From: Daphnia pulex
Lineage: Eukaryota > Arthropoda > Branchiopoda > Diplostraca > Daphniidae
DNA length: 64,000 nt
NCBI RefSeq assembly: GCF_021134715.1
Contig: NC_060018.1
Location: 13,099,501-13,163,500, forward strand
Direction of reading: 5' to 3'
The translations under genes and the position numbers were made by a program. Of this stretch, positions 24,657 through 36,164 are shown in pieces; within the stretch, counting starts at the first letter, position 1, and each line of letters opens with the position of its first letter. The notes beneath the pieces are model-generated. The model saw only the letters and a list, made by a program, of their open reading frames with translations. It was not told the origin of the DNA and did not search any database.

Positions 24657-25448
24657 TTTCACAGATACTTAATTTGTTTTCGTAGACTTTTATTTTGTTT
24701 TTTTCGATTTAAAAGAAATAAGCAAAAGGCCAAAACCACAAAATTCAAAACACTTCAAGAAGCAGACGATGTTCAGGTTGTCACGGCAATGAATCTTGGG
24801 TTCAGCAACTTAACTCTTATAGAAATCAATCCATTTTTCACCAAATGGATTCGGTTTCTATGATTCTGGTTACATATTTCTTATTAATTTGTCAGTACCA
24901 TTTTATTAATTTAATGATTAATGCTTGGACATTTTACCTTTTCATTTTTCGTTTCAATCGGTAGTTTTTCATATGCAATTCGTAAGCGCGCAAGGTGGCT
25001 TCTCCTAATTAGCGATGTGGTGCATTATGCGTCACTGTGGCTATTTCTGAGAAAATTATTTATCGACACTGGGAAGAACATTTGCATGTAAAACGTACAT
25101 AGAAACCCGGTTGAACATCCTACCACAATCAGTCAATAGCTTGTGGACACATTTGTACAATTTGCATATTCGAAAACAATATTTGATTTGGACATAATCA
25201 CTCATCTGTTTAAACAGTTTTCATACGCACCGGTTATTGACTTGTATGGGTTTCATTGAGCTCTGCAGTAAAACTGCTTAATCACGATTACAATACGCAA
25301 TTTGATTTGTATTCTGAACATCGGTTGTTGCCCTCTCTACTACGTCGCCATTCCAAACTTGCAAGCCTCATTTTCTCTTGTGCGTTATTTAATTAGTGTA
25401 TTCCCATATTGTTTTTCAATTAAATTAATTTCTTTGTCACCTAATAAA
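24657..25448. other. Intergenic region without genes
   Basis: AT-rich spacer containing the OSGEPL1 promoter side and the 3' side of the EcR-like gene. I see no coding frame, RNA gene or repeat that I can support. Confidence 0.5.
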
Positions 25449-26758
25449 TTAGACATCCCATATTTCGACTAGAAAAGGTGGCAGTTTCTTGTTTTTGAAC
25501 TTCAACGAGTTGCACATTTGAGAGTTAAGGTTGCTGAGCGTGCGCAACTCAGTCAGGATCGATAGGAGCTTAGCTAAATGGTTCATTGGCCGATACGTTC
25601 GTTGATTCACCACGTAATCTTGTAGTGCTCCAACGTAAATATTTTGAATGTTTTCCACTTTTCTAGCCTCCACCAATCCAGGCCATTCTAAAATTAAAGT
25701 CAAATTAAATTCCAATTTTTCTAAAAACTCTCAACAACATTCCTACCTGAGAAAATATCAATGGCCGTGAGAAGTGCGTACTCTGCATTGTCGATTTTCA
25801 TTTGGCAAAGTGTTTTGCCAAAGCGGAAAATCGAATCAACCGTGTCGCCGAGTCCGGCAATGCGGTACGTTTCTCGAGTGTACGACGAGTTGTTGGCGAA
25901 GAGGATCGAATCCGTTTTGGGATCGTAGCGTCGGGCGCAACGCAACATCATCACCTCGCTCGAACAGGCTTTGAGTAGCGTGATTTGATCCTGTCGGAGT
26001 AACGAATCGAAGCCGGGCAATCGTTTGGAAAAATCCACCGTCAATTTCACCGTCAGGATCGTCATTTCGGTCATGTGTTTGAATTGAAATTCGGTTTCCG
26101 ATTCGTACATTCCTGGCATCTTTATGCGTGTTGCGTGTTTTTATTTTTTCAAATGAATATTCTAAGTGCGAGATTTATTTACCGAAATGTTTTTCATGTC
26201 GTCTTCGGAGGGTACTTCAAATTCCGCCTGGTAGTAAATCAGTCGGTTGATTAGATCCTCGACATCGGCGCTGATTTGTTTGGTCGTTTCTTTTCCCCTG
26301 GCCGATTTCATGACGATGCTCACCGTCGTCGAGACTTTTCCTTCCGAGCGCATGCCAACCGTCAGGCACTTTTTCAACCGGCATTGTTGGCACTTGCGTC
26401 TCATGTACATGTCAATGTCGCAACTGCTATCGTATTTGCACTGGTAAACTTCTTTCTTCACTATACTCCGCCGAAAGAATCCTGCAAATGGATTTTGGTT
26501 AGAATAATGACCAAATTATTTTATAATTAATTGTGTACCTTTGCATCCTTCGCAAGAGAGAACGCCGTAATGGAAGCCTGAAGCTAAATCACCGCAAATT
26601 AGACATAATTGTTTGGCTTGTGATTTTGATAATTTTTTGACAGTATTGTAACTTCGTTTTGATTTGACGGGTGTTTCTTTGTATAAATCTCCTAGTCCTG
26701 TCGCAAGTTTTCCTGAATCGTTCCGGTCTATTTCATGATGGAATGTGCTGGCCAGCAT
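25449..26758 (-). CDS. Ecdysone-receptor-like nuclear receptor (NR1H type), divergent short form
   Basis: Exons: 26758-26539, 26481-26183, 26119-25747, 25687-25449, 376 aa. DNA-binding domain (about residues 52-120): [21 protein letters not shown]-box CEGCKG, FFRRS, and second finger [20 protein letters not shown] with all eight zinc cysteines. The ligand-binding domain has EcR hallmarks: [83 protein letters not shown], and a terminal AF-2 helix [11 protein letters not shown]. Residues known from EcR structures to contact ecdysteroid (the two Thr in TILT, Arg in MMLR, Tyr in SYTR, final Trp) appear kept. The A/B region is only about 50 residues and the hinge is short, unlike full-length EcR. 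A TAA lies in frame upstream of the chosen ATG, but an unseen 5' exon is possible. Likely a paralogue of EcR. Confidence 0.88.
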
Positions 26759-27344
26759 TTGAGTTATTCCAAAAAATAAATTCTTGATTAGAATTGGCAG
26801 TATTTACAGACAAGTGTCAAAGAGAGCGCGATTGGTGCTCAACTGACGTTGTTTGCTTCACTCAGATCACTCATTCACCTTTGCTGAAGTTTGTAATGGG
26901 TAGCTTTTATTTTATTTTTTTTTCAACACATGTGTGTGACGCAGCTGCGGCTAATAGAGATGTTTTTTTTTTCTCTATAGAAAATGTTTTCGTGTGCGTA
27001 GTTAGTGAAGGTGTGTATTTGGATGACTTTGCGGATGTACAAATTAACATAGAAAATCAGTCATGTGTTTGAGCAGTTGTCGATGCCATTATATTGCCTG
27101 CCCTCGTGTTTTTAAATATCAAAACATGTGTGGGGAAAAGGAATGACGTTATCAATTTTCCTCGCAGCTGTTTATAATTTAATAATTTATTCGAAATTTT
27201 TAAAGCTGCTAATTTCCATTAGATTAAGTTGGCAGCTTTATTAATTATTTGTTTTATTCAATTTTTACGTAACAACGATTCAACTAGTGTGCGCGATTTT
27301 TGAAAATGGTCGAATTGAAAAGAAAATTTTAACCTATGAAGATT
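26759..27344. other. Intergenic region
   Basis: Spacer between the EcR-like gene and the SLC12 3' end, both on the minus strand. T-rich, no supported coding or RNA feature. It should contain the EcR-like promoter and the SLC12 3' UTR. Confidence 0.5.
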
Positions 27345-30300
27345 TTAGACGTAAAATGTCAAAACGGATGTTTGATTTCCACGGACGAGCATAAACGGAG
27401 GCATATTAGCAGTGAGAGCTTCCAGCCAAGCCATGTACAGTGGAGCACTCAGAGTTTCGCTTCGAGGCATCGGTAAAGTCCTGTTTAGGAAAATGATTAA
27501 AAATTAACTTTTGATTTGATTGTTAAAAGATAATTTATAGTTTTCTTACATCACAACCATGTTGGAATCTGAGGAGTGATCCAGGAGTAATTCTCTTAAT
27601 TTGAGGTGACGATTGGTTTTGTATTGGAAAATTTCGAGTTCCTCCTCCGTTATGCGAGGCCCTGATTTTGAATAAATTTAAAATCCAAAATAGAATTTAA
27701 TAAAGAGCTGTAGTAGGACATACCGTTTGTCCTCGGTTCGAGGAAAGGTCGAATAAGTCCATCGAACCATTTCTTGGTTTTCTTTTTGGGAGCTTCGTCA
27801 ACGTCGCTGATAATCACAAGGTCGGAATAATCGATCCGGAATTTGGATAGTAAAACTGCCATCCTAGAAAGGTGAAGGAATTTTATATACAAGTCTTATC
27901 TTATAAGGAATGACTGAAAAATCAACCCTTGTTGTTCTTGTTCCAACTCGTGGACGCCGGACGCTGTACAGAAAATGCGCAGTCGAGTGTCTGACCAATT
28001 TGATCTGCTGTTGATGATGACCGGCAAAAGAAGTGTCAAACCTAGTCACGTAGACAAGATTTAGGAAAAACTGGTTTATACTTATAAACTCGTTATTTTT
28101 CTACCTCCATCGTCGCTCAACCACCAAATATCGATGGTATCCTTTTTCTGTTTCTTCTGGAACAAGATGATTTTGTTCATGACACTTTTCGGCAATTCAT
28201 TTCCTTCTGGGTCCCTGTTTAAAAAACCAAAATGAAACCAAAATTCTAAACAAACTCAAGTCTTATTGTACCTAAAAGTAATAGCTAATTTTTTGCTCTT
28301 TTTGCTCTTCTTGTTTTTCGTGACTCCGAGCACTACAGTTCGTCTTCGTTCACTTGGATCGTATGACGAGTCTTCTCCAATAACATTCACGTTATTTTCT
28401 GAAAATCAAAATTTTTGCTGATTGAACTCGCAACTCTAAGAATTAATTTTAAAATTACCATTTGACGAGTCTGGATTCGGTGAAAAATTTGAACCGTTGC
28501 TGGTAACCGACCATTCGTACGCTTGGTGACTTGAACTCTGATCTTTGGAGAGTTTGTTCAGGATCAGGTCGTCTATGTCAGCCAAAATTTCTGAACAGTC
28601 GAGACCTTCTTGTAATCGGAGGACAGCAACTCCGACGTTCATTTCGAACCCTGTACTGTAAAGAATATCAAGTTTTCATTATTTCTGTTTTTAATATTGT
28701 AGTTTAGCCTTAACTTACTGTATAGTCAACACGTATTGATCCAATGATTTTCTATCGCAGGTTAACCAATCGTTTTTGTATCCCATCATCAGGATATTGG
28801 GCTTCACTTTACCAACACCAGAAAGGCCCAGCATGGCCGCCACGCCCGTGTGGAGATTTGAATTATCCGCAACGGAACAGAATCCTTTGATGTTGGTGAA
28901 TCGCAGATATCGATAAGCTTTTTGTTGCAATTTCGACCGCATTTCAAATGTTAATCGTTCCTGTTTTGATCAATTGAATGAGTATAGACATTGAATAAGT
29001 GGTTTCAAAATGTCCATACCTCGACGATGTTTCCGCAGACCATCAGGGAATTATTTTTACAAATGAGATAGGCAAAGTCTACCAGAGCTGGACGAGTGTT
29101 GGGGAGTCCCGTTAGAACCAAAATCTGCGGCCTATAATTCTTGACGTGTTCCTCGATGTGAACGAGTTGTTGGATACTCGTCAGAGCGGCCCGATACGTT
29201 TGTGCTTGAGTCGATGATCCCCAGTTAACCTCTTTGAGAAATCGAAATTAACTCCATGTCTTTATTCTTTTTAAAAATTGCAGTGCCTTACCTGGTTTAC
29301 GATAGAGGACCACCATGTAGAAAAACGAGACAATGCCAATTGTGATCATGGCTATAGGAAGACTGATGAGGATCATGGAGGCGACGGACAATAGGCCCGT
29401 CAACAGACTCAGCCAAGTGTTGTAATACTAAAGGTAAAAACACATTATTATGCTTAATAATTTAGCTTGAAGCAAAAAAGTCTAGTTACTTTAAAGGTAG
29501 GTCGCCATCCGATCGGTTTGATTAAACTAACATGAAATGTTGAGAAATTCATCAGAGCAAACGTGGCGAGGAAGAAATCGGAAATCAGCAAGGCTATCAT
29601 GTCTAGCTCAGCTAAAAAATCCAAATTGTTATTTATTAACTTTTTAATTAGGAGAGTTCATTCTTATTTACCAATAAGAACGAAAGCTAATGCCAACACG
29701 AAAGTAAAGGCAAAGGCACGAAGCGGTTGCTTTGATTTCCCGTAAGTTTTTCCCCAAACGCCGACCATCCAGTAAGGATAGAGTTCATCCGCAGCGATGA
29801 CTTCTAGCAATGCCGGACAAGAAACAAAATCCGAAAGGGCCGAACTGATTGTAGCAGCGATGCAACCGACATAGTTCAGTGGAGCAAAGGCAGAGACCAA
29901 AGACATTGCCTGAATAAATAGGAATGAGAAACTATTAAATTTCCGCAATTCAAACTAGTTTTGCCTACCTGGTAATCGTAATAGAGTCCGCTCGTGCAAT
30001 CTGAACTATTGCCAGCAGCAGTGCAATTTAAATAGGTGCCGTTAGCCAAGTCCATAACACGTCCAGTAGCTGCAAGTGATATCAGTAATCGTTATAACAG
30101 GATTTTATTTCAAACTTGATGGAATTTATTCGAACCTTGCCGTGCCACTGTGGCAGCACAAATGATGGCCACTCCGGCGTAAGAGATGCTGCAAATAATA
30201 ATGGCCAAGATCGTTCCTTTGGGAATAGCCGAATTTGGGTTCTAAAAAAAACTTATTAATTAGGTTAATTGATTTTTATTGAGTATTTATAAGTGATTTA

Positions 30301-32151
30301 ACCTTTAGATCACCGGAAACGTTAGCACCGGCCAGGATACCAATACTAGCTGGAAAGTAAACGGAAAACACGGAAATAAAATTCTGCATTTGTCCTCCGG
30401 TGATGGTGTAAGCTGGATCCCAATTCTCGGTGAGTAAATCCACTAAATGTGATTTAGATTTGTTAAAATGAATTAATTGTACTAATTTGGTTGTTGTCAA
30501 AGATACCGCTGTAGCCAATGAATCCTCTTGCTTCTTCCAACTCGGACGATGGTCCCATAATACTTCCGGCTAAGAAATTAGCTAATGAAGCCAACATGAT
30601 GACAAACATGATGTCTTTCATCTGTTTTCAAGGTAAGTTGTAATAGTTATTTAGTTGCCATGCTAATTTGATTCATTGAAATAATTAACCTTTGTTTCGT
30701 ACTGGGATCCCAGACCACAGATTGCTGTGATAAATATCATCGTGACGGTTCCGATGATGCGGATGTCATTATCTGCTCCGTCGATGATAATTACTCCGCC
30801 GTATTCCAACATCATGTCCTGCACGGCTTGAGCGAATCCGACGACATTAAGGGAGCAATCCATCGCGTTGGCGATTGCGAAGATGATTCCGATGGATCCG
30901 CCAAATTCCGGACCCAAAACCCTTGACCTATTTTCCTCAAAATAATTTGTTTTTTCTAGAATTCTTTTTATGGCTTGAGTTTGGAAACTTACATGACGAA
31001 ATAAGTGCCACCTGTAACAGGTAAAAGAAATGTTATTCCCAATATGGAGACCAGAGAATAAAATTTTTATTTTTACCTCCTCCTATTTCTCCATTTGTTG
31101 ATATGGCAGACATGGACAAGGCCGTCACCAAAGTGATGAACGTTGAAATGGCAATGATGACCAACGTTTCGCCTTTACGGTAAATTCATTTTGATTAATT
31201 TCTTTTTTCAGGAATGTAGTTTAATAAATATCCCACCTATTCCCGCTTGGGCCACCACCCAGGAGAGTCGCAAGAAGAGCATAACACCCCAGATGCTCAT
31301 CATGTTGCGGATTAAAACGCCTTCGATCCATCCAAATTTGACAGGTTCCACAACAGGTTCTTTTTCCATTTCATTTTGACTTTCATCAATTGTCGTCTGC
31401 CAAGAATGTATTTAATATTAAAGTTGATTTAGTAGCAGATGATGACCAGTTGTTGTACCTCATTGGTATTTTGTAGTTGTACCTCCTCGTTTGCAGGATT
31501 GCATAATTCGTGCATTGTGGGCCGCCTGACGGTCGTTTGAACCTGTTGCGTTGGTTGTGTTCTGTAATGTTCTATACTGGGGATGACATCACGGCTCATT
31601 TTTCGATTCCTGTCATGCGAGGAAACAGTCGCTACACTTCCCTTTCGATTGGTTAAACCTGTGATTGAATTGTCGTTTCCAATTTGGGCTGATCCTTGCG
31701 GAATGTTTTCCATTTCTATTCCGGTTGGGACGTAGGTCGACACTTTAAATCGGCTTCCATCCGCAAATTCTCTTGCTTTTGTTACCCTCATTTCCTAATA
31801 GCAGAATAAGTAATGAACTCAAAACTCTAATTTGTTCAGTTGCTGTCGGCTAAACACCTGCTGTTGTTGACTTTCAGCCGCTGGATTATGCAATTCGTGC
31901 AAGGTAGGAAGAATTTCCATTTGGCCTTGATAACCTGTTCGGTATGAACAACTGCTGGCGTCGACTTCATTCTTCATCTTTCCAACTTGTGTGTCAGAAA
32001 TAACATCGATGGGTATGTTATTCACCTTTTCTTCCACCACACAATTTTCTTCATTTTCGGTTGACTGTATCAGATTATGATCAATGGATTCAGGTTGTCT
32101 AAACTTTAGTTTTGAGTTTTTACTTACGTCTTCGAATGCCTTGTTATCCAT
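27345..32151 (-). CDS. Na-K-Cl cotransporter, SLC12 family (NKCC-like), 22 coding exons
   Basis: 1163 aa from 22 phase-consistent exons: 32151-31858, 31794-31459, 31396-31237, 31172-31077, 31011-30993, 30927-30690, 30621-30507, 30442-30303, 30241-30136, 30069-29969, 29909-29672, 29611-29490, 29427-29292, 29231-29020, 28960-28719, 28655-28459, 28398-28272, 28214-28105, 28041-27927, 27863-27724, 27661-27550, 27480-27345. These plasma-membrane carriers couple chloride uptake to Na and K. The N-terminal tail has RFKV, a SPAK/OSR1 docking motif, and [12 protein letters not shown], matching the NKCC phospho-Thr segment, then [10 protein letters not shown]. The 12-helix core starts [20 protein letters not shown], with [32 protein letters not shown] and [10 protein letters not shown]. 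The extracellular loop carries N-x-S/T sites (NGT, NCT, NSS). The C-terminus ends [17 protein letters not shown] versus NCC was judged from the tail motifs only. Confidence 0.93.
30993..31011 (-). other. 19-nt micro-exon in the SLC12 gene
   Basis: A 19-base exon between two short introns completes the conserved GGGGTYFVMSR segment of transmembrane helix 3. Upstream phase is 1 and downstream phase 2, and both junctions keep the motif intact. It is easy to miss in automated prediction. Confidence 0.85.
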
Positions 32152-34279
32152 TTCTTTATTTTTTTTTAATTTGAAATTGTTGCTGGCGATTCCTCTCTAA
32201 AAATGATCTAACATTTCTTTAGAAAACCCAGAATTTTTGTAACTAGCGGCTATATGTAGCAACGCAACTTTTAAATTAAAACTAGACCAGACGACCCTAA
32301 TAATGTATTCAAATAAAACCGGTTGAAATTAAGATTCTTTTTTCTGATTTAATTTCATTTTATTTATTTTTAGTTGTTTACAAGAGATTTGATGAATTAA
32401 CTTAATTAGATTTTACCACCAACTAGATTCTATAACTAATGAAAAACTGATTTAACTTTAATAAGAAATTCTGTTGTAGGAAAATTAACCGCAATCTGTA
32501 ATTTGTTTTTAATTCACTAGAATCTCACCTTAAGTTCTCGTTTGATGGCCCATAAAGGCAATGAAAGATGTTGCGTGTTGCCACCCGGCGCACTAGGTAA
32601 AGTTGAGCACGTACGAATCTGTATAAAGTTACGGTGTTTTTTCGAACAAGAGTTTCACTGACCAACTTCAACAAGAGACTCGCCAAAGAAAAAGAATATC
32701 CCCGACACATCTTTTGACCGGATAGTTCCCTAAAGGTATCGAGGCGGAGCTACACAAGTCAAGTATCTTTTTTATCCCTTTTAGTCTATCCTTTTACAGA
32801 ACCGAACGCTTCTGGCAGTGACAGATATTTGTCCTCCATGAACAATTTCTGGAAAAAAAGTGTCTACGTGAATTTGGGACAACAAAACTATTTTTAATTC
32901 AAATATTTAATGCTGGCATTTTTATGCGGTTTAATGTCTGAGTTGGAAAGAGATTTTTTTTTGAATTTTTGAATTGAAATAGAAAAAAAAACACTAGTTT
33001 GAATTGCTTCCAGCCTTTTGCAAGAAATTTTTTCAAAAATGGTTGCATGAATTATTCAAATCTGTTGTACATACCACGATAATTGATTTAATTCCGTTAG
33101 AGTTGCTGGCCCAAAACTCGAAGTAAATACGGCTCTAGCCATATAATTATGCAAATTTGATATTGGATCACTGATAGGTATTAGACACAGGTAGTCTGGT
33201 AACTGGTAGTTAACTTTCTTTTGCTTGCTATCATTTTCGATGGAAAAGTCTAGCGCAATATTTTTAAGTGTGTCGCAATAAAAAAATCCAGGGTAGGATC
33301 GATATTCCGACTGATCAACTCAATAATGATGTCGATTTCAAACTTGATGGCAGTAATAAGTCAACGATGAGAAATGACCCAAATTTTAGGCAATTTTCAT
33401 GTTTAACGTAAAAAAGAAAAACATTAATTTAATTTGTGTAGCGTGAAAATTCTAATTACGACACGAAACTGACCTACCATCCAAATAAGATGGCGGTTGT
33501 CCTCCCAGGGTATGGGTCGATATATGTTATTGGGAGGGGCAAGAAATCGGAACACGGGTTATTTTGGAGAGTTGCGGTGTTGACTGTTGACCAATGAGTT
33601 ATGAGTATACATATGCTGATGAGAATTTAATTGAGACAAGATATCTTCTTTACTATTCACAATAGAAAAACAACGTTCTCCCCCTAAAAATGGGAATCCC
33701 AGCATCTGAATTTCGCAATTTCAAGTTTATGTTTTTTAGATTTAAAAGAGATTTCAAACATTCCATGTCGGGTCTAGAGGGCGCGGCAAGAGATCGGATT
33801 TTATAGCGCACAACTGGACTTTATGGCACCTAGTCAAACATTTTTTTTAAATCGTTTATTTTGTCGTGTTGTTTTCACTTCTGATGCTAGAAATTATTGT
33901 AGGACTATTCATTTTAACCATTTTAATTAAAGTCTACCGCAAGTACCGCATTAGCTGTACATTTTCATAAGGCTGTCTAGTGGCGCCACGGAGTCAGCTG
34001 TGGGTAGGACAAAGTGTGTCGTCGAGTTCAAAAGTTGGCAGGCCTGTTGTAATAAGTAGCTACTTCTTTAATCTGAGAATCTAGTATCTAGTTGACCTCG
34101 TGTTAGTCGGTTTTCTGTTTTGAAGGCTAATTGTTCTTTTTATTATTGATTCACCTAAGCATATACTGAAATAATTTTTCTTGGGACTGATTGCCCTTCT
34201 TCAGTTTTATTTGTTGGCGACAGTTGTCGATTTGGGGCGTCCACTCAGATATATTAAATTGGTTGATTCGCCTGAAAAC
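32152..34279. other. Intergenic region of 2.1 kb
   Basis: AT-rich, with the SLC12 promoter side on the left and the promoter of the 34280 gene on the right. I found no protein-coding frame with support on either strand and no structured RNA. Confidence 0.5.
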
Positions 34280-35715
34280 ATGGCGGCAATAAACCGCTCG
34301 ATAGAAGTGTGCCAAGATATGGAAAGGGGTAATAATTCTAATCGTTCGATGGAAGTGGTCCAAGTTACAGAAAACAGGAATAGATATGTGACAAAAGAAG
34401 AATTTGAAGATCTAGAATCTCGAATCGAAGAATATGAAGAGAAAAGGATGTTTGAAAAAAAAGTGGAAGAGAAAAAGATGTTGGAACGTTTCAATGATCT
34501 CAATGACCGAATCATGATTGTGGACACAAAGGGTAAATTTAAAATTGTTTAAAAAGTTCTTTATTTATTTGATTATAAGTTTGTTTACAATAGATTTCAA
34601 GACCAACTTGAGAATAAAAAATTTTGAAAAGCACATGAAATCGTTGGACACAAGATGTAAGGAACTAAATGACCGCCTTGAGTCAGTGAGACCTGTCACC
34701 TCAAACGAGGTAATATTCTTTGAAATTTTTTTATCAATATAGGCTTAGCACTAAACATTTTTTGTTAACATTCCATGGTTAAGCCTATGCAAAATGAACT
34801 TGAGAAATATGATCTTGTTCCGTTAACAGTGGTAAGTTAATAGATTTTTTTTTTATTGACCAATTAATTTTGTTGTTGTTTAATTTTAGGAACAAATCAA
34901 CAGAATGGCACACAATTCTACTTGTGTCGAGTTCATTGAGCTTTTAGTGCTAGCTGCGTTTCCTGATCGTTATTTTGAAGACCACAGTTTTGCTGATATG
35001 ACGAACATGCAATTCATTGCACTTTTTCGTAATAGCATTTATTATTCATCGGAGACTATTCAAATTTTAGTATTTAATTGCATCTACAGAAATCATCGGA
35101 AGGTATTTCGAAAATGCAGTCTTATTGTCGGGGAAAACATTGAAGTTGTCGTTGCCTTGCAACCACGAGGCCAAAATGGAGGTCGCCACCATAATGGAAA
35201 AAGAGATCAACTTTTGGAAAAGAGAAAATGGTTATAGCAGATCTGAGGAGCCAGTTATCCCCAATGCTCAACAACAAGACCGAAGTGGTATTGACCGAGA
35301 AGTACGCGTAATTCAATTAAGTGAGGTAATATTGTGAATGAATCTTTTGAAACCCAACCGAATTGTAATATTCTATTCGACTATAGAGAGAGCTGGATGC
35401 ACTTGCTTTCAAGGCGGATAGTGTTGGCTTCATCGGCAAAGTTACCTTAGCCGCTTTTCCAGAGAATTATTTTTTGAAGACGGAAAATACATCAAAGTCA
35501 CTCAGTCCGCGACAACTCGATTCAATTTATGGTATTTTCATATTCGAAGCATATTTAGTCTATAGATAATAATAACCATTTTGTCTACAGAGATGGTGAT
35601 AAAGAAGATCTCCGAAGTTAAGCGACGTGGAAAGCCTAGTGTCCCGATATCGAAAGAAGCTGTTTTTCCAGTAATTTATCAGAAAATCAGGACTTTCCGT
35701 GCGACCTACCGTTAA
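34280..35715 (+). CDS. Coiled-coil protein with two copies of a BEN-like domain, copy 1
   Basis: Exons: 34280-34532, 34594-34709, 34784-34831, 34890-35028, 35090-35325, 35387-35531, 35591-35715, 353 aa. The N-terminal 130 residues are a charged coiled coil (EEFEDLESRIEEYEEKRM, FEKKVEEKKMLERFNDL). Two diverged copies of one domain follow. The first starts FIELLVLAAFPDRYFED and goes through FIALFQIIGRYFE. The second starts FIGKVTLAAFPENYF, with LSPRQLDSIYEMVIKKISEV. The pattern of an F-P start, L-x-P-x-x-L and a closing basic helix recalls the BEN domain (chromatin and DNA binding), but I judge this by eye only. The start is the ATG nearest the coiled coil; the frame is open upstream to 34181. 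The 3' half is almost identical to the next gene. Confidence 0.72.
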
Positions 35716-36164
35716 ACCGTTTGTTGGTGTTGTTTTAAGATTTTAGTTGTAGTTCGCGAATGTTCGTTTTTATTATGTTGATTCTCGTCTGTGGTGCAAG
35801 TCGTGCAACCATTTAGATGTTAAAATTTAAACCAAGAAGTGTTACGACAATTCAGAAATGATTAAAATACACAAGCACGTTTCTCATTTCTTTACAAACG
35901 TTGCTTTTATCCAATAAGTCCAGGTGCAGCATTACAAATCAGCTAAAAAGTTAAAATTGCTATCGTCTGATCTGATCACTTGGTTGATTGATGTCTGGTA
36001 CTGGCTAATCTATCCAAAAGAAGGGTAATGTGCTGCCCCCGTTAGGCCGTGCCTGTAATAAGTCAATAAGTCTGCAAGCCAGCAACTATCCCGATCGGCC
36101 ATAATGATTTTTGATTTAGTGAGTTCATGACCGTTTGACAATCCTTTACCAGCGTTTCCTAAAG
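35716..36164. other. Spacer between the tandem paralogues
   Basis: The first 230 bases (to about 35950) are the end of the duplicated block and resemble 37821-38040. The rest is single-copy and should hold the 5' UTR and promoter of the second paralogue. Confidence 0.55.

Noticed and set aside
26794-27072. 92-codon plus-strand frame between two minus-strand genes
   Set aside because: T-rich, with long Phe runs and no conserved motif; reads like intergenic sequence.
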